Shown: positions 47,451 through 55,917 of the stretch, piece after piece
How the letters are laid out: every line of letters begins with the position of its first letter
Position numbering within the stretch: the stretch's first letter is position 1
From: Palsa-504 sp963790065
GTDB lineage: Bacteria > Actinomycetota > Actinomycetes > Streptosporangiales > Streptosporangiaceae
NCBI GenBank assembly: GCA_963790065.1
Contig: CAWBNK010000034.1
Location: 62,001 to 126,000, forward strand
Length of the DNA stretch: 64,000 nucleotides
Reading direction: 5' to 3'
The notes under the pieces: model-generated
Databases searched by the model: none
The model's input: only the letters and a program-made list of their open reading frames with translations
Told to the model about the DNA's origin: nothing
Made by a program: the position numbers and the translations under genes

Positions 47451-48196
47451 GCTTTAGCGTCGCGGGCCAGGCGGAAGAAGTCCGCTCCCGCCGCGGTGTA
47501 CCCGCCGTCCACGTAGATCACCTGGCCGGTGACGTAGCGCGAGTCCGGGGAGCAGAAGAACGCGACCACGTCGGCGATCTCCTCCGGCGCCCCGTACCGC
47601 CCGGCGGGCAGCGTCCGGCCGCGCCGCGCCCTGGTCGCCTCGTCGCCGTAGTGCGACAGCGTGGCCTCGGTCGGGATGATGCCTGGTCCCACCGCGTTGC
47701 AGCGGACGCCGAGCGGGCCGAACTCCACGGCCGCGATCTTGGTCAGTGCCTCCAGGGCCGCCTTCGAGGCCGGATAGACGCCGGCTCCGGTCGGGGAGTA
47801 CTTGGCCGTGATCGAGGAGACGTTGACGATCGTGCCGCCCTCGCCCCGGGCCATTACCGGAACCAGCCGCTGCATGAGCAGCAGCGGGCCGATCACGTTG
47901 ACGGCCAGCACCCGGCGGGCCTCGTCCGCCGGGGTGCTGGCCAGCGGCGTGTACCGCCAGATCGCGGCGTTGTTGACCAGCGCGTCGCAGCGATCGAGCC
48001 GGGCGGCCAGGGCGTCGACGGCGGCCTCGTCGGTGACGTCGAGGCCGCACGCGGTCGCCCCGATCTCGCCGGCCATCTTCGTGACCTCGGCCTCATCGGT
48101 GTCCACCGCCCACACCGCGAAACCGTCTGCGGTCAGCCGGGCCGCGATCGCCCGGCCCAGCCCCCGCGCCGCACCCGTCACGACCGCCGTGCGCAT
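47447..48196 (-). CDS. SDR oxidoreductase
   Basis: 249 residues. MRTAVVTGAARGLGRAIAARL, ALVNNAAIWRYTPLAS, Ser in VNVSSITAKYSPTG, Tyr/Lys in GVYPASKAALEALTKI, end VTGQVIYVDGGYTAAG. ATG at 48196 was chosen (GGAGGGGTGCG before it); the frame is open further upstream without homology. First gene of the leftward ThuA/SDR block and divergent from the E1-alpha gene, with a 140-bp gap containing a weak GAGAC...GTTTCTC inverted repeat at about 48260-48278. Confidence 0.9.
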   Translation of the reverse strand: MRTAVVTGAARGLGRAIAARLTADGFAVWAVDTDEAEVTKMAGEIGATACGLDVTDEAAVDALAARLDRCDALVNNAAIWRYTPLASTPADEARRVLAVNVIGPLLLMQRLVPVMARGEGGTIVNVSSITAKYSPTGAGVYPASKAALEALTKIAAVEFGPLGVRCNAVGPGIIPTEATLSHYGDEATRARRGRTLPAGRYGAPEEIADVVAFFCSPDSRYVTGQVIYVDGGYTAAGADFFRLARDAKA

Positions 48197-48336
48197 CGCA
48201 CCCCTCCCATCGAGCGGGCCGGCCCAGCTATCCAGCCCGGGGGCTCCCATACTTTCTTGAGACAGCGTATCGTTTCTCTCGCAGTGCCAGTACGGTAAGT
48301 GCCAAGAGCAGCCGCCACGCGCGATGTGGAGCACCG

Positions 48337-49334
48337 ATGACCGAGACCGCAGAAACCGATCCGATGTCGGCGCTGCCGCCGGACGTCGTCCGTGACCTGC
48401 ACCGGCGCATGGTCCGGATCCGGCTCTTCGAGGAGGAGGCCGGCAAGCTGATGGAGGGCGGCCGGATGCCCGGCTTCCTGCATCTGTATGTCGGGCAGGA
48501 GGCCGTCGCGGCCGGCGTGATGGCTACGCTGCGTGCCGACGACGTGATCACCTCGACCCACCGCGGCCACGGCCACGCGGTAGCCAAGGGCGCGGACCTG
48601 CGCTACATGTACGCGGAGCTGTTCGGCAAGCAGACCGGTTACTGCAAGGGCCGCGGCGGCAGCATGCACATCAACGACCTGAGCATCGGCATGCTCGGCG
48701 CGAACGGCATCGTGGGCGGCGGCATCCCGCACGCCGTCGGCGCGGCCCTCGCGGCTACCTACAAGGGCCAGGACTCGGTGGCGGTCCCGTTCTTCGGCGA
48801 CGGTGCGACCAACATCGGCGCCTTCCACGAGTCGGCCAACCTGGCCGCCGTCATGCACCTGCCGGTGGTGTTCGTGTGCGAGAACAACGGCTACGCCGAG
48901 TTCACCCCGCAGGACCGGCACATGCTGCTCAAGGACGTCGCCGACCGGGCCGCCGCCTACGGCATGCCCGCCGACATCGTGGACGGCATGGACGCCGTGG
49001 CCGTCTACCTGGCCGCCCAGCGGCTGGTGGAGCGGGCCGGGCCGGCGAGGGCCCGTCGATGCTGGAGGCCAAGACCTACCGGTTCTACGACCACCAGGGC
49101 GTCAAGGGCCTGCGCATCCCGTACCGCACCCAGGAGGAGATCGACACCTGGAAGGAGCGGGACGCCATCACCGCCCTCGAGCAGCGGATGGTCGGCGCCG
49201 GGCTCGCTCCCCAGCAAGAGCTGGATCAGGTCTGGTCCGACACCCGCGACGAGATCGCCGCCGCGATCAAGTGGGCCGAGGACAGCCCCGATCCCGACCC
49301 GGCCCACCTGCTCGACAACGTCTACACGGTGTGA
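48337..49334 (+). pseudogene. E1 alpha subunit of acetoin/2-oxoacid dehydrogenase, frameshifted
   Basis: First frame: VRIRLFEEEAGKLMEGGRMPGFLHLYVGQEAVAAG, GRGGSMHINDLSIGMLGANGIVGGG, TPP motif FFGDGATNIGAFHESANLAAVMHLPVVFVCENN. After about position 49035 the family continues in another frame: GEGPSMLEAKTYRFYDHQGVKGLRIPYR...LLDNVYTV, ending at 49334. One missing base (probably a C in the GGGCC runs at 49034-49042) accounts for it; the repaired protein is 332 residues. HINDLSIGMLGANGI resembles AcoA. The E1-beta gene follows 8 bp later and is intact. Whether mutation or sequencing error is unknown. Confidence 0.75.
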
Positions 49335-49342
49335 GGACGACA

Positions 49343-50329
49343 GTGCGCGAGATCACCTACGTCAAGGCCTTCACCGAGTCGCTCATGCAGCTCATGGCTG
49401 AAGACGACAACGTCGTCATCATCGGCGAGGACGTGGGCAGCTACGGCGGCGTGTTCCACGCCTTCGACGGGCTGTGGAAGACCTACGGCGACCGGCGGGT
49501 CATCGACACCCCGATCTCCGAGATGGGCTTCATCGGGATGGGCGTCGGCGCGGCCGCCCGCGGCCTGCGGCCGGTCTGCGACCTGATGTTCTTCGACTTC
49601 ATCGGCGTCTGCCTCGACCAGCTGTACAACCAGGCGGCCAAGCTGAAGTTCATGTTCGGCGGCGACGTCACGGTCCCGCTCACGCTGACCACGGCCGGCG
49701 GGGCGGGCCTGTCGGCGGGCCCGCAGCACAGCCAGAGCCTGGAGGCCTGGCTGGCCCACGTGCCCGGCCTTAAGGTGGCGCTGCCCTCCTCGCCGCACGA
49801 CGTGAAGGGCCTGATGGTGGCGTCCGTCCGCGACGACAACCCGACGGTGGTCATACTGAACAAGCGGATGCTCGGCACCAAGGGCCCGGTGCCCGAGGAG
49901 ATCTACGAGATACCGCTGGGCCAGGCCGCCACCGTCCGTCCGGGCCGCGACGTGACGATCGTCGCGGTCGGGCGCATGGTCCCCGAGTCGATGACCGCGG
50001 CGGCTGAGCTAGCCGAGTCCGGGATCGAGGCCGAGGTGATCGACCCGCGCACCGTCCAGCCGCTCGACAGCCAGACCATCCTGGACTCCGTCCGCCGGAC
50101 GAACCGCGCCGTGGTCGTGCACGAGGCGGTCACCTTCGGCGGCATCGGCGCCGAGATCGCCGCCCAGATCCAAGAGGAGGCGTTCGACTACCTGGACGCG
50201 CCGGTCCTGCGCCTGGGCGCGCCGTTCTCGCCCGTGCCGTTCAGCCCGGTCCTGGAACGCGCCTACATCCCGGACAGCAACCGGATCGTAGCCGGGGTGC
50301 GGCGGCTGCTCGAGCGCTCCGGGGGCTGA
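49343..50329 (+). CDS. E1 beta subunit of acetoin/2-oxoacid dehydrogenase
   Basis: 328 residues, TPP-enzyme beta chain. ITYVKAFTESLMQLMAEDDNVVIIGEDVGSYGGVFH, RVIDTPISEMGFIGMGVGAAARGLRPVCDLMFFDF and GPQHSQSLEAWLAHVPGLKVALPSSPHDVKGLM are the standard interface and cofactor regions; the C-terminal transketolase domain runs AVVVHEAVTFGGIGAEIAAQIQEE. Intact, unlike its E1-alpha neighbour. GTG start after GAGGACGACA. The two E1 chains decarboxylate an oxoacid or acetoin and transfer the acyl group to E2 (next gene). Confidence 0.93.
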   Translation: MREITYVKAFTESLMQLMAEDDNVVIIGEDVGSYGGVFHAFDGLWKTYGDRRVIDTPISEMGFIGMGVGAAARGLRPVCDLMFFDFIGVCLDQLYNQAAKLKFMFGGDVTVPLTLTTAGGAGLSAGPQHSQSLEAWLAHVPGLKVALPSSPHDVKGLMVASVRDDNPTVVILNKRMLGTKGPVPEEIYEIPLGQAATVRPGRDVTIVAVGRMVPESMTAAAELAESGIEAEVIDPRTVQPLDSQTILDSVRRTNRAVVVHEAVTFGGIGAEIAAQIQEEAFDYLDAPVLRLGAPFSPVPFSPVLERAYIPDSNRIVAGVRRLLERSGG

Positions 50330-50330
50330 C

Positions 50331-51711
50331 GTGGCCGTCGAGGTCCTGATCCCCAAGCTCGGGCTGACCATGGAAACCGGGCTGATCGAGGAGTGGCTGG
50401 TCGAGCCGGGCACCGCGGTCAAGCCGGGCGACCCGCTGCTCCGGCTGGCCACCGACAAGGTGAACGTCGAGGTGGAGGCGGAAGGCGCCGGCCTGTTCCA
50501 CCCGGCCGTCGAGCCGGGCGCCGAACTGCCGCCCGGCGCCCTGATCGGCTGGCTCCTGGAGGCCGGGGAACAACCGCCCGCCGCCGGTGCCCAGCCCGCC
50601 GCGGCCGCGACCGAGGCGCCCGCCGCGAACGCGACGCCGGCCGCCACCAGCCAACCGGCCGCCACCAGCGCCCAGGCCGGCCCCGCCGGCCCGCACCGGG
50701 CGGCTGTTCGCCTCGCCCAACGCCCGCCGCGTGGCCCGCGACCGGGGCATCGACGTCGCGCTGCTGAACGGCACCGGGCCTGGCGGCCGCATCGTCACCG
50801 CCGACGTGCTGGACGCCGCGGCCGCCGCGCACACCGGCAACGGCATCCCAGGCCAGGTGGTCTCGCCGCTGGTCCGGCGGGACGCCGCCACGGCTGGGGT
50901 GGACCTCGGCGCCGTGGCCGGCACCGGCCCGGGCGGCAAGGTCCTCCGCTCCGACGTCCAGGCCGCGGCGGCCGGTCAGGCGCCGGACGGCGGCCCGGCG
51001 GCCGCGCTGGCCCCGCTGGCACCCGCCCAGGTCATCCCGCTTACCGGGATGCGCGGCGTCATCGCCTCCCGGATGCAGGCCAGCCTGCAGGAGATGGCCC
51101 AGCTCACGCTGGGCACCGACGCGACGATGGACGCCGCGATGGTGCTGCGGGCCCAGCTCAAGGAGCAGTGGCAGCAGGCCGGGATGCCGGTGCCGACCAT
51201 CACCGACCTGGTGGTCCGGGCCGCCGGGCTCGCCTTGCGTGAGCACCCGCGGCTCAACGCGTCGGTGCACGATAACGCCATCCACGTCCAGCCGGAGATC
51301 AACGTCGGCCTGGCCGTCGCCCTCGAAGAGGGCCTCATGGTCCCCGTCCTCAAGCGCGCCGACCAGCTGCCGCTGTCCGTCCTGGCCGCCGAGAGCCGCC
51401 GCCTGGCCCAGGCCGCCCGGGACGGCCGCCTGGCCCTGGCCGAGCTCGAGGGCGGTACGTTCACGGTAAGCACGCTGGGCAGCTACGGCATCGACTTCTT
51501 CACTCCGGTGATCACCCCCGGGCAGGTCGCGATCCTGGGCGTCGGCCGGCTCCGCGACTCGGTCCGGTGGGAAGGCACAACCCCCATACGGACGCAGGTG
51601 CTGACCCTGAGCATCACCTTCGACCACCGGGCCGTCGACGGCGCGCCCGCCGCCGATTACCTGCGGTCCGTGGTCTCCCGCCTGGCCCACCCGCTGTCCC
51701 TGCTCGCCTAA
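50331..51711 (+). pseudogene. E2 acyltransferase (dihydrolipoamide), frameshifted, two E3-binding domains
   Basis: Lipoyl domain (1-~75): VEVLIPKLGLTMETGLIEEWLV with the lipoylated Lys in RLATDKVNVEVEAEG. An Ala/Pro linker follows, then RLFASPNARRVARDRGID...GGRIVTADVLDA and VSPLVRRDAATAGVDLGAVAGTGPGGKVLRSDVQ, i.e. two peripheral-subunit-binding domains, then the catalytic domain ending with the active-site SITFDHRAVDGAPAADYL. One surplus base in the linker, between about 50580 and 50700, changes the frame. The start is 1 bp after E1-beta. Confidence 0.72.
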
Positions 51712-51757
51712 CCGGACCGGCCCCGACCATACCGGCGCCTGACCCACAGGAGGACTC

Positions 51758-52791
51758 ATGCGCGCCCTGCAGCTCAAGAGCTTCCAGTCTGATCCCGAGC
51801 TGGTCGACCTGCCCGAGCCCGAGCCGGGCCCCGGACAGGTCGTGATCAAGGTCGGTGGCGCCGGCGCGTGCCACTCCGACCTGCACGTGATCCGGGAGTT
51901 CGTCGAGGGGGCGGCCCCGTGGGGCCCGCCGTTCGTCCTCGGGCACGAGGCCGCCGGCTGGGTCCACCGGACCGGCAGCGGCGTCCGCGGGCTGGAGCCC
52001 GGCGAACCCGTGGCCGTGTACGGCCTGCTCGGCTGCGGGCAGTGCAAACCCTGCGCCGCCGGGGCCGAGAACCTCTGCGTCCACGGCCTGGAGGGGCCGC
52101 CGGGCATCGGGTTCGGCGTGGACGGCGCCATGGCCGAGTACCTGCTCATCAGCGACCCGCGGCGGCTGGTGCCCATCGGCGATCTCGATCCCGTAGATGT
52201 CGCGCCGCTGACCGATGCCGGCCTCACGCCGTACCGCGTCATCAAGCGGGTCCAGCCGAAGCTGACGCCGGGCTCCCACGCGGTGGTCATCGGGCCGGCG
52301 GGCTCGGCCACCTGGCCATCCAGATCCTCGGCGCGATGACCCCGGCCCGCGTCATCGCGGTGGACACCCGCGATGACGCCCTGGCCCTGGCCCGGCAGGT
52401 CGGCGCGGCCGCCACCATAAAGGCCGGGGACGACGCGGCCGCTGCGGTCAGAGACGCCACCGGCGGCGCCGGAGCCGACGTGGTGCTGGACTTCGTGGGC
52501 AGCGCCCCGACCATCGCGCTCGGCGCGTCCGCGGCCAAGTTCGGCACGGAGCTCGTGGTCGTCGGCGCCGCCGCCGGCCAGTTCAGCTGGAACTTCTACG
52601 CGCTGCCGTATGAGGTCAGCCTGACCACCTCGTTCTGGGGCACCCTGCCCGAACTGCACGAGGTGATCGCCCTGGCCCGCCGGGGCCTGATCCAGGCGCA
52701 CGTCCAGCGCTTCCCGCTCGAGCAGGCCATGCACGCCTACGAGCTCATGGAAACGGGCCGGCTGTCCGGCCGCGCCGTCATGGTGCCGTAG
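51758..52791 (+). pseudogene. NAD-dependent alcohol dehydrogenase, Zn type, frameshifted
   Basis: The first frame reads MRALQLKSFQSDPELVDLPEPEPGPGQVVIKVGGAGACHSDLHVIREF with the catalytic Zn Cys-His (GACHSD), GHEAAGWV and the structural Cys group CGQCKPCAAGAENLC. It stops at 52339. The Rossmann half continues in another frame: GGLGHLAIQILGAM, VIAVDTRDDALALARQVGA...AVMVP to 52791. One missing G near 52291-52297 restores 344 residues. Medium-chain dehydrogenase for alcohols or aldehydes. Start after AGGAGG, 46 bp behind the E2 gene. Confidence 0.75.
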
Positions 52792-52811
52792 GCCGGCCGT
52801 CAGGGAGCAGC

Positions 52812-53811
52812 ATGTCCTCTGCCGAGGCGCCCAGCGCCGCGATGCTGACCGTATTCTCCGAACGCCGCAGCGATCTGCTCATCACCGCCCGCGAGGAGCG
52901 CGCCGAGGGCGTCATCTCCCTCACCCTGGCCGACCCCGGCGGCGCCCAGCTCCCGGCCTGGACGCCCGGTGCCCACATCGACCTGCTGCTTGATGACACC
53001 GTCCGGCAGTACTCGCTGTGCGGCGTCCCGGGCGACCAGCACACCTGGCGGATCGCGGTGCTGCTCGACCCGGACGGCCGCGGCGGATCCCGCCGGGTGC
53101 ACGAGACGCTGCAGGCGGGAGACCAGGTCGCCGTCCGGGGCCCGCGCAACCACTTCCCGCTGCACGCGGTGCCGCGCTACATCTTCCTGGCCGGCGGCAT
53201 CGGCATCACCCCGATCCTGCCCATGGTCGCGGCCGCCACCGAGGCGGGCGCCGACTGGCAGCTGCACTACGGCGGCCGCACCCAGGCCTCCATGGCCTTC
53301 CTGGACGAACTGGCCCGCTACGGCGAGCGGGTAGGCCGTCTGGCCGCAGGACAGCAAGGGCCTGCTGCCGCTTGATGAGATCCTCGGTAACCCGGCCGAG
53401 GGCGTGCTGGTCTACTGTTGCGGGCCTGAGGGCCTGCTGGCCGCGGCCGAGCAGCGCTGCGCGGCCTGGCCGGCCGGGGCCCTGCACCTGGAACGGTTCG
53501 CCGCCAAGCCGCAGCCCGAGCCGGCCGCAGGCGCGGGGGAGGAGGCCCCGTTCGAGGTGGTCTGCCAGCGCTCCGGGCTGACCGTCACCGTGCCGCCCGG
53601 CCAGTCGATCCTCGATGCGCTCGAGGAGCAGGGCGTGAGCGTACTGTCGTCCTGCCAGGAGGGCGTCTGCGGCACCTGCGAGACCCGGGTGCTCGAGGGC
53701 ATCCCCGATCACCGCGACTCGCTGCTGTCCGAGGAGGAGCGGGAAGAGAACGAGTACATGATGGTGTGCGTCTCGCGGGCGAAGTCCGAACGGCTGGTGC
53801 TCGACCTGTGA
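52812..53811 (+). pseudogene. Rieske-oxygenase reductase (phthalate-dioxygenase-reductase type), frameshifted
   Basis: FNR-type N-terminus: AWTPGAHIDLLLDDTVRQYSLCG (flavin site RxYS), LAGGIGITPILPMVAAA (NAD site). Then the frame stops at 53375. The remainder, LVYCCGPEGLL and the C-terminal ferredoxin [2Fe-2S] motif CQEGVCGTCETRV, is in another frame. One extra base near 53331-53335 is the cause; 332 residues when repaired. It passes electrons from NAD(P)H to Rieske oxygenases. The oxygenase at 53831 follows 19 bp later. No other reductase is seen in the window. Confidence 0.77.
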
Positions 53812-53830
53812 AGACCACCGGGAGGCTACC

Positions 53831-54895
53831 GTGACTGATGCGGCCGAGGCGGACGAGGCCCGCAACTACCCGCTGAACTGCTGGTACGTCGTCGCCGCCA
53901 GCGATGAGGTGGGCCGGACGCTGCTGGCCAGGCAGGTGCTGGGCCGCCGCCTGCTGCTGTACCGCACCGGCGCCGGCCGGGCCGCGGTGCTCGATGACCG
54001 GTGCCCGCACCGCGCGGCCCCGCTGTCCATGGGCAGCCTGGACGGCGACGAGGTGGTGTGCGCCTACCACGGCTTCACCTACGCGGCGGACGGCCGGTGC
54101 GTCCGCGTGCCGTCGCAGCGCCACGTGCCCTACGGCGCCCAGGTCCGCAGCTACCCGGTCGCCGAACGGCCCCCGTTCATCTGGATCTGGCCCGGCAACC
54201 CGGCGCTGAGCCGCGGGTCAGAACCGCCCGACCTGCCCCCGCTGCGCGAGCCGGGCTGGGCCGTGCTGGGCGGCTCGCTGGAGATGGACGTCAACTACCT
54301 GTTGCTGCACGACAACGCGCTGGACCGCACGCACTTCCCCTACGTGCACCCGCACCGCATCCACCGCGGTTACGTGCAGGACCCGCCGCCACTGCAGATC
54401 GAGGTCACCGAGACCACCGTCTCCTACAGCCGGACCTTCACCCCCGCGCCGCTGATCGGCTGGCAGCACGAGGCCACCGGGCTGCCCGCCGACCGGGAGT
54501 ACACCCAGCGCGAGACCGGCACGTTCGTCTCGCCCGCCCTGCACGTGGACGAGATGGACATCATCGGCCCTGACCAGGTGTACCAGGGCGTGTTCATCCG
54601 CGGGTACACGCCGGTCGACGCCGCCCGGACCCTCATCACCTGGCGCGCGGCCCGCAACTACGCCCAGGACGACGAGTCGGTGACCGAGCGGCTGCGCGAG
54701 GTCTATGAGGGCACGATGACCGAGGACCAGCCGCTGCTCGAGGCCATCCAGGCCACCACCGGGGGAGCGGTCGGCTACCAGGTCAGCGCGGCCGCCGACG
54801 CCGCGGCCATCCGCGCCTACCAGATCGTCGAGGCCATGCTGGCCGAGGAGCGCGGCCGCGCCTTCACCCGCTGGCACGGCACCCGGCGCGACTGA
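53831..54895 (+). CDS. Rieske non-heme iron oxygenase, alpha subunit (vanillate-demethylase-like)
   Basis: 354 residues, the length of VanA-type monooxygenases. Starts ARNYPLNCWYVVAASDEV; Rieske motif CPHRAAPL...VVCAYHGF (C-x-H-16-C-x2-H) near residues 58-78; mononuclear Fe site DNALDRTHFPYVHPH near residue 157, the Asn-x2-Asp-x2-His-x4-His arrangement. Typical substrates are methoxy- or chloro-aromatics. GTG start with GGGAGG. Paired with the reductase gene before it. Confidence 0.92.
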   Translation: MTDAAEADEARNYPLNCWYVVAASDEVGRTLLARQVLGRRLLLYRTGAGRAAVLDDRCPHRAAPLSMGSLDGDEVVCAYHGFTYAADGRCVRVPSQRHVPYGAQVRSYPVAERPPFIWIWPGNPALSRGSEPPDLPPLREPGWAVLGGSLEMDVNYLLLHDNALDRTHFPYVHPHRIHRGYVQDPPPLQIEVTETTVSYSRTFTPAPLIGWQHEATGLPADREYTQRETGTFVSPALHVDEMDIIGPDQVYQGVFIRGYTPVDAARTLITWRAARNYAQDDESVTERLREVYEGTMTEDQPLLEAIQATTGGAVGYQVSAAADAAAIRAYQIVEAMLAEERGRAFTRWHGTRRD

Positions 54896-54985
54896 GCGGC
54901 CGCGCGGCGGCTTGCCGACGCGCGCGCTCCAGGAAGCACTGAGCGGCCGCGCGGCGGCTTGCCGACGCGCGCGCTCCAGCAGGCA
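54892..54985 (+). repeat. 47-bp tandem duplication including the Rieske stop codon
   Basis: Two 47-bp copies (54892-54938 and 54939-54985) differ at two positions. The first contains the TGA of the Rieske gene, and the second repeats it. The unit is very GC-rich. It occupies much of the gap to the SDR gene ending at 55063. Apart from this the gap holds no gene. Confidence 0.85.
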
Positions 54986-55062
54986 CTGAGCAGGTCCCGC
55001 TCGCCGCTACCGGCCCGTTCGGGTGTCATTTATGCCGAACGGGCCGTGGTCTTAGCCGCCGG

Positions 55063-55842
55063 TCAGTACGCCGCGGTCCCGCCGTCGACGTTGTACGCGG
55101 AGCCGGTGATGCCGCCCGCGACGTCCGAGGCCAGCAGGACGGCCACCGCGGCGACCTCCTCGATGGTGCTGATCCGCTTGAGCGCGGTCTCCTGGGCGAA
55201 CTGGTCGACCATCTGGTCGAAGGTCAGGCCCATCTCCCGGGCGCTGTCCGGGCCGGTCGCCACCAGCACGTCGGTCCACACCAGCCCGGGGCAGATCGCG
55301 TTGCAGGTGATGCCGGTCGTGCCGTTCTCCCTGGCGATCGCCTTGGTCAGGCCGATCAGGGCGTGCTTGCAGGTCACGTACGCGGGGATCGCGGGCTTGC
55401 CGTGCTTGCCCTCGACCGAGGAGATGTTAATGATCCGCCCGGACTTCTGCGGGATCATGTACTCAAGCGCCTTGCGGCTGGCCCAGAACGCCGAGTACAG
55501 GTTCCACTTGACCGCGTAGTCCCAGTCCTCGTCGGCCAGGTTGGCCACCGGCGCGGTCTTGATCAGGCCGCCGGCGTTGTTGACCAGGATGTCGAGTCGG
55601 CCGAACCTCTCCACCGCCCCGCCCACCACCACGTCGATGTCCTCACGCACGGTGACGTCACCGCGGATGAAGTGACCCCGGTCGCCGGCGTTGATCTCCT
55701 TCAGCGCCCGCGCGCCCTTCTCCGGGTCGCGGCCGTTGATGACAATGCTGGCCCCCTCGGCCAGGAAGGCCTCGCCGATGCCCCGTCCGATGCCGGTGCT
55801 CCCGCTGGTGATGACCGCTACCTTGCCGTCAAGTTTCCCCAT
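55063..55842 (-). CDS. SDR oxidoreductase, NISSVEGK subgroup
   Basis: 259 residues. VAVITSGSTGIGRGIGEAF, ILVNNAGGLIK, Ser in RIINISSVEGKHG, Tyr/Lys in PAYVTCKHALIGLTKAI, end GSAYNVDGGTAAY. Very similar in layout and motifs to the SDR at 32519. Start ATG at 55842 with GGAGGGTCAGC. A member of the operator family lies 25 bp upstream. It follows the end of another SDR (55918) on the same strand. Confidence 0.92.
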   Translation of the reverse strand: MGKLDGKVAVITSGSTGIGRGIGEAFLAEGASIVINGRDPEKGARALKEINAGDRGHFIRGDVTVREDIDVVVGGAVERFGRLDILVNNAGGLIKTAPVANLADEDWDYAVKWNLYSAFWASRKALEYMIPQKSGRIINISSVEGKHGKPAIPAYVTCKHALIGLTKAIARENGTTGITCNAICPGLVWTDVLVATGPDSAREMGLTFDQMVDQFAQETALKRISTIEEVAAVAVLLASDVAGGITGSAYNVDGGTAAY

Positions 55843-55866
55843 GCTGACCCTCCTTTGGCTGGGCCA

Positions 55867-55887
55867 ATGTTTACACGGACTTCAGTT
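55867..55887. promoter_or_regulatory. 21-bp operator-family site (weaker), ATGTTTAC-N5-CTTCAGTT
   Basis: The right half is a good match (AACTGAAG on the opposite strand); the left is poor. Spacer ACGGA equals the one at 45003. Located 25 bp before the start of the SDR at 55842, in a promoter position. Confidence 0.45.
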
Positions 55888-55917
55888 TCTGGTCAACGAG
55901 TTCCTGACACCTGCCGG

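Noticed and set aside
48257..48278. Possible eighth member of the 21-bp operator family upstream of E1-alpha
   Set aside because: It shares AGACAGCGT with the site at 37172 but lacks the CTnnAGTT half-site, so it was not counted.
48803..50329. 508-codon + frame appearing to fuse E1-alpha and E1-beta
   Set aside because: The N-terminal ~180 residues are out-of-frame E1-alpha sequence; the genuine E1-beta start is the GTG at 49343.
50419..52734. 771-codon minus-strand open frame over the E2 and alcohol dehydrogenase genes
   Set aside because: Antisense shadow; it crosses several real genes and encodes no recognisable domain.
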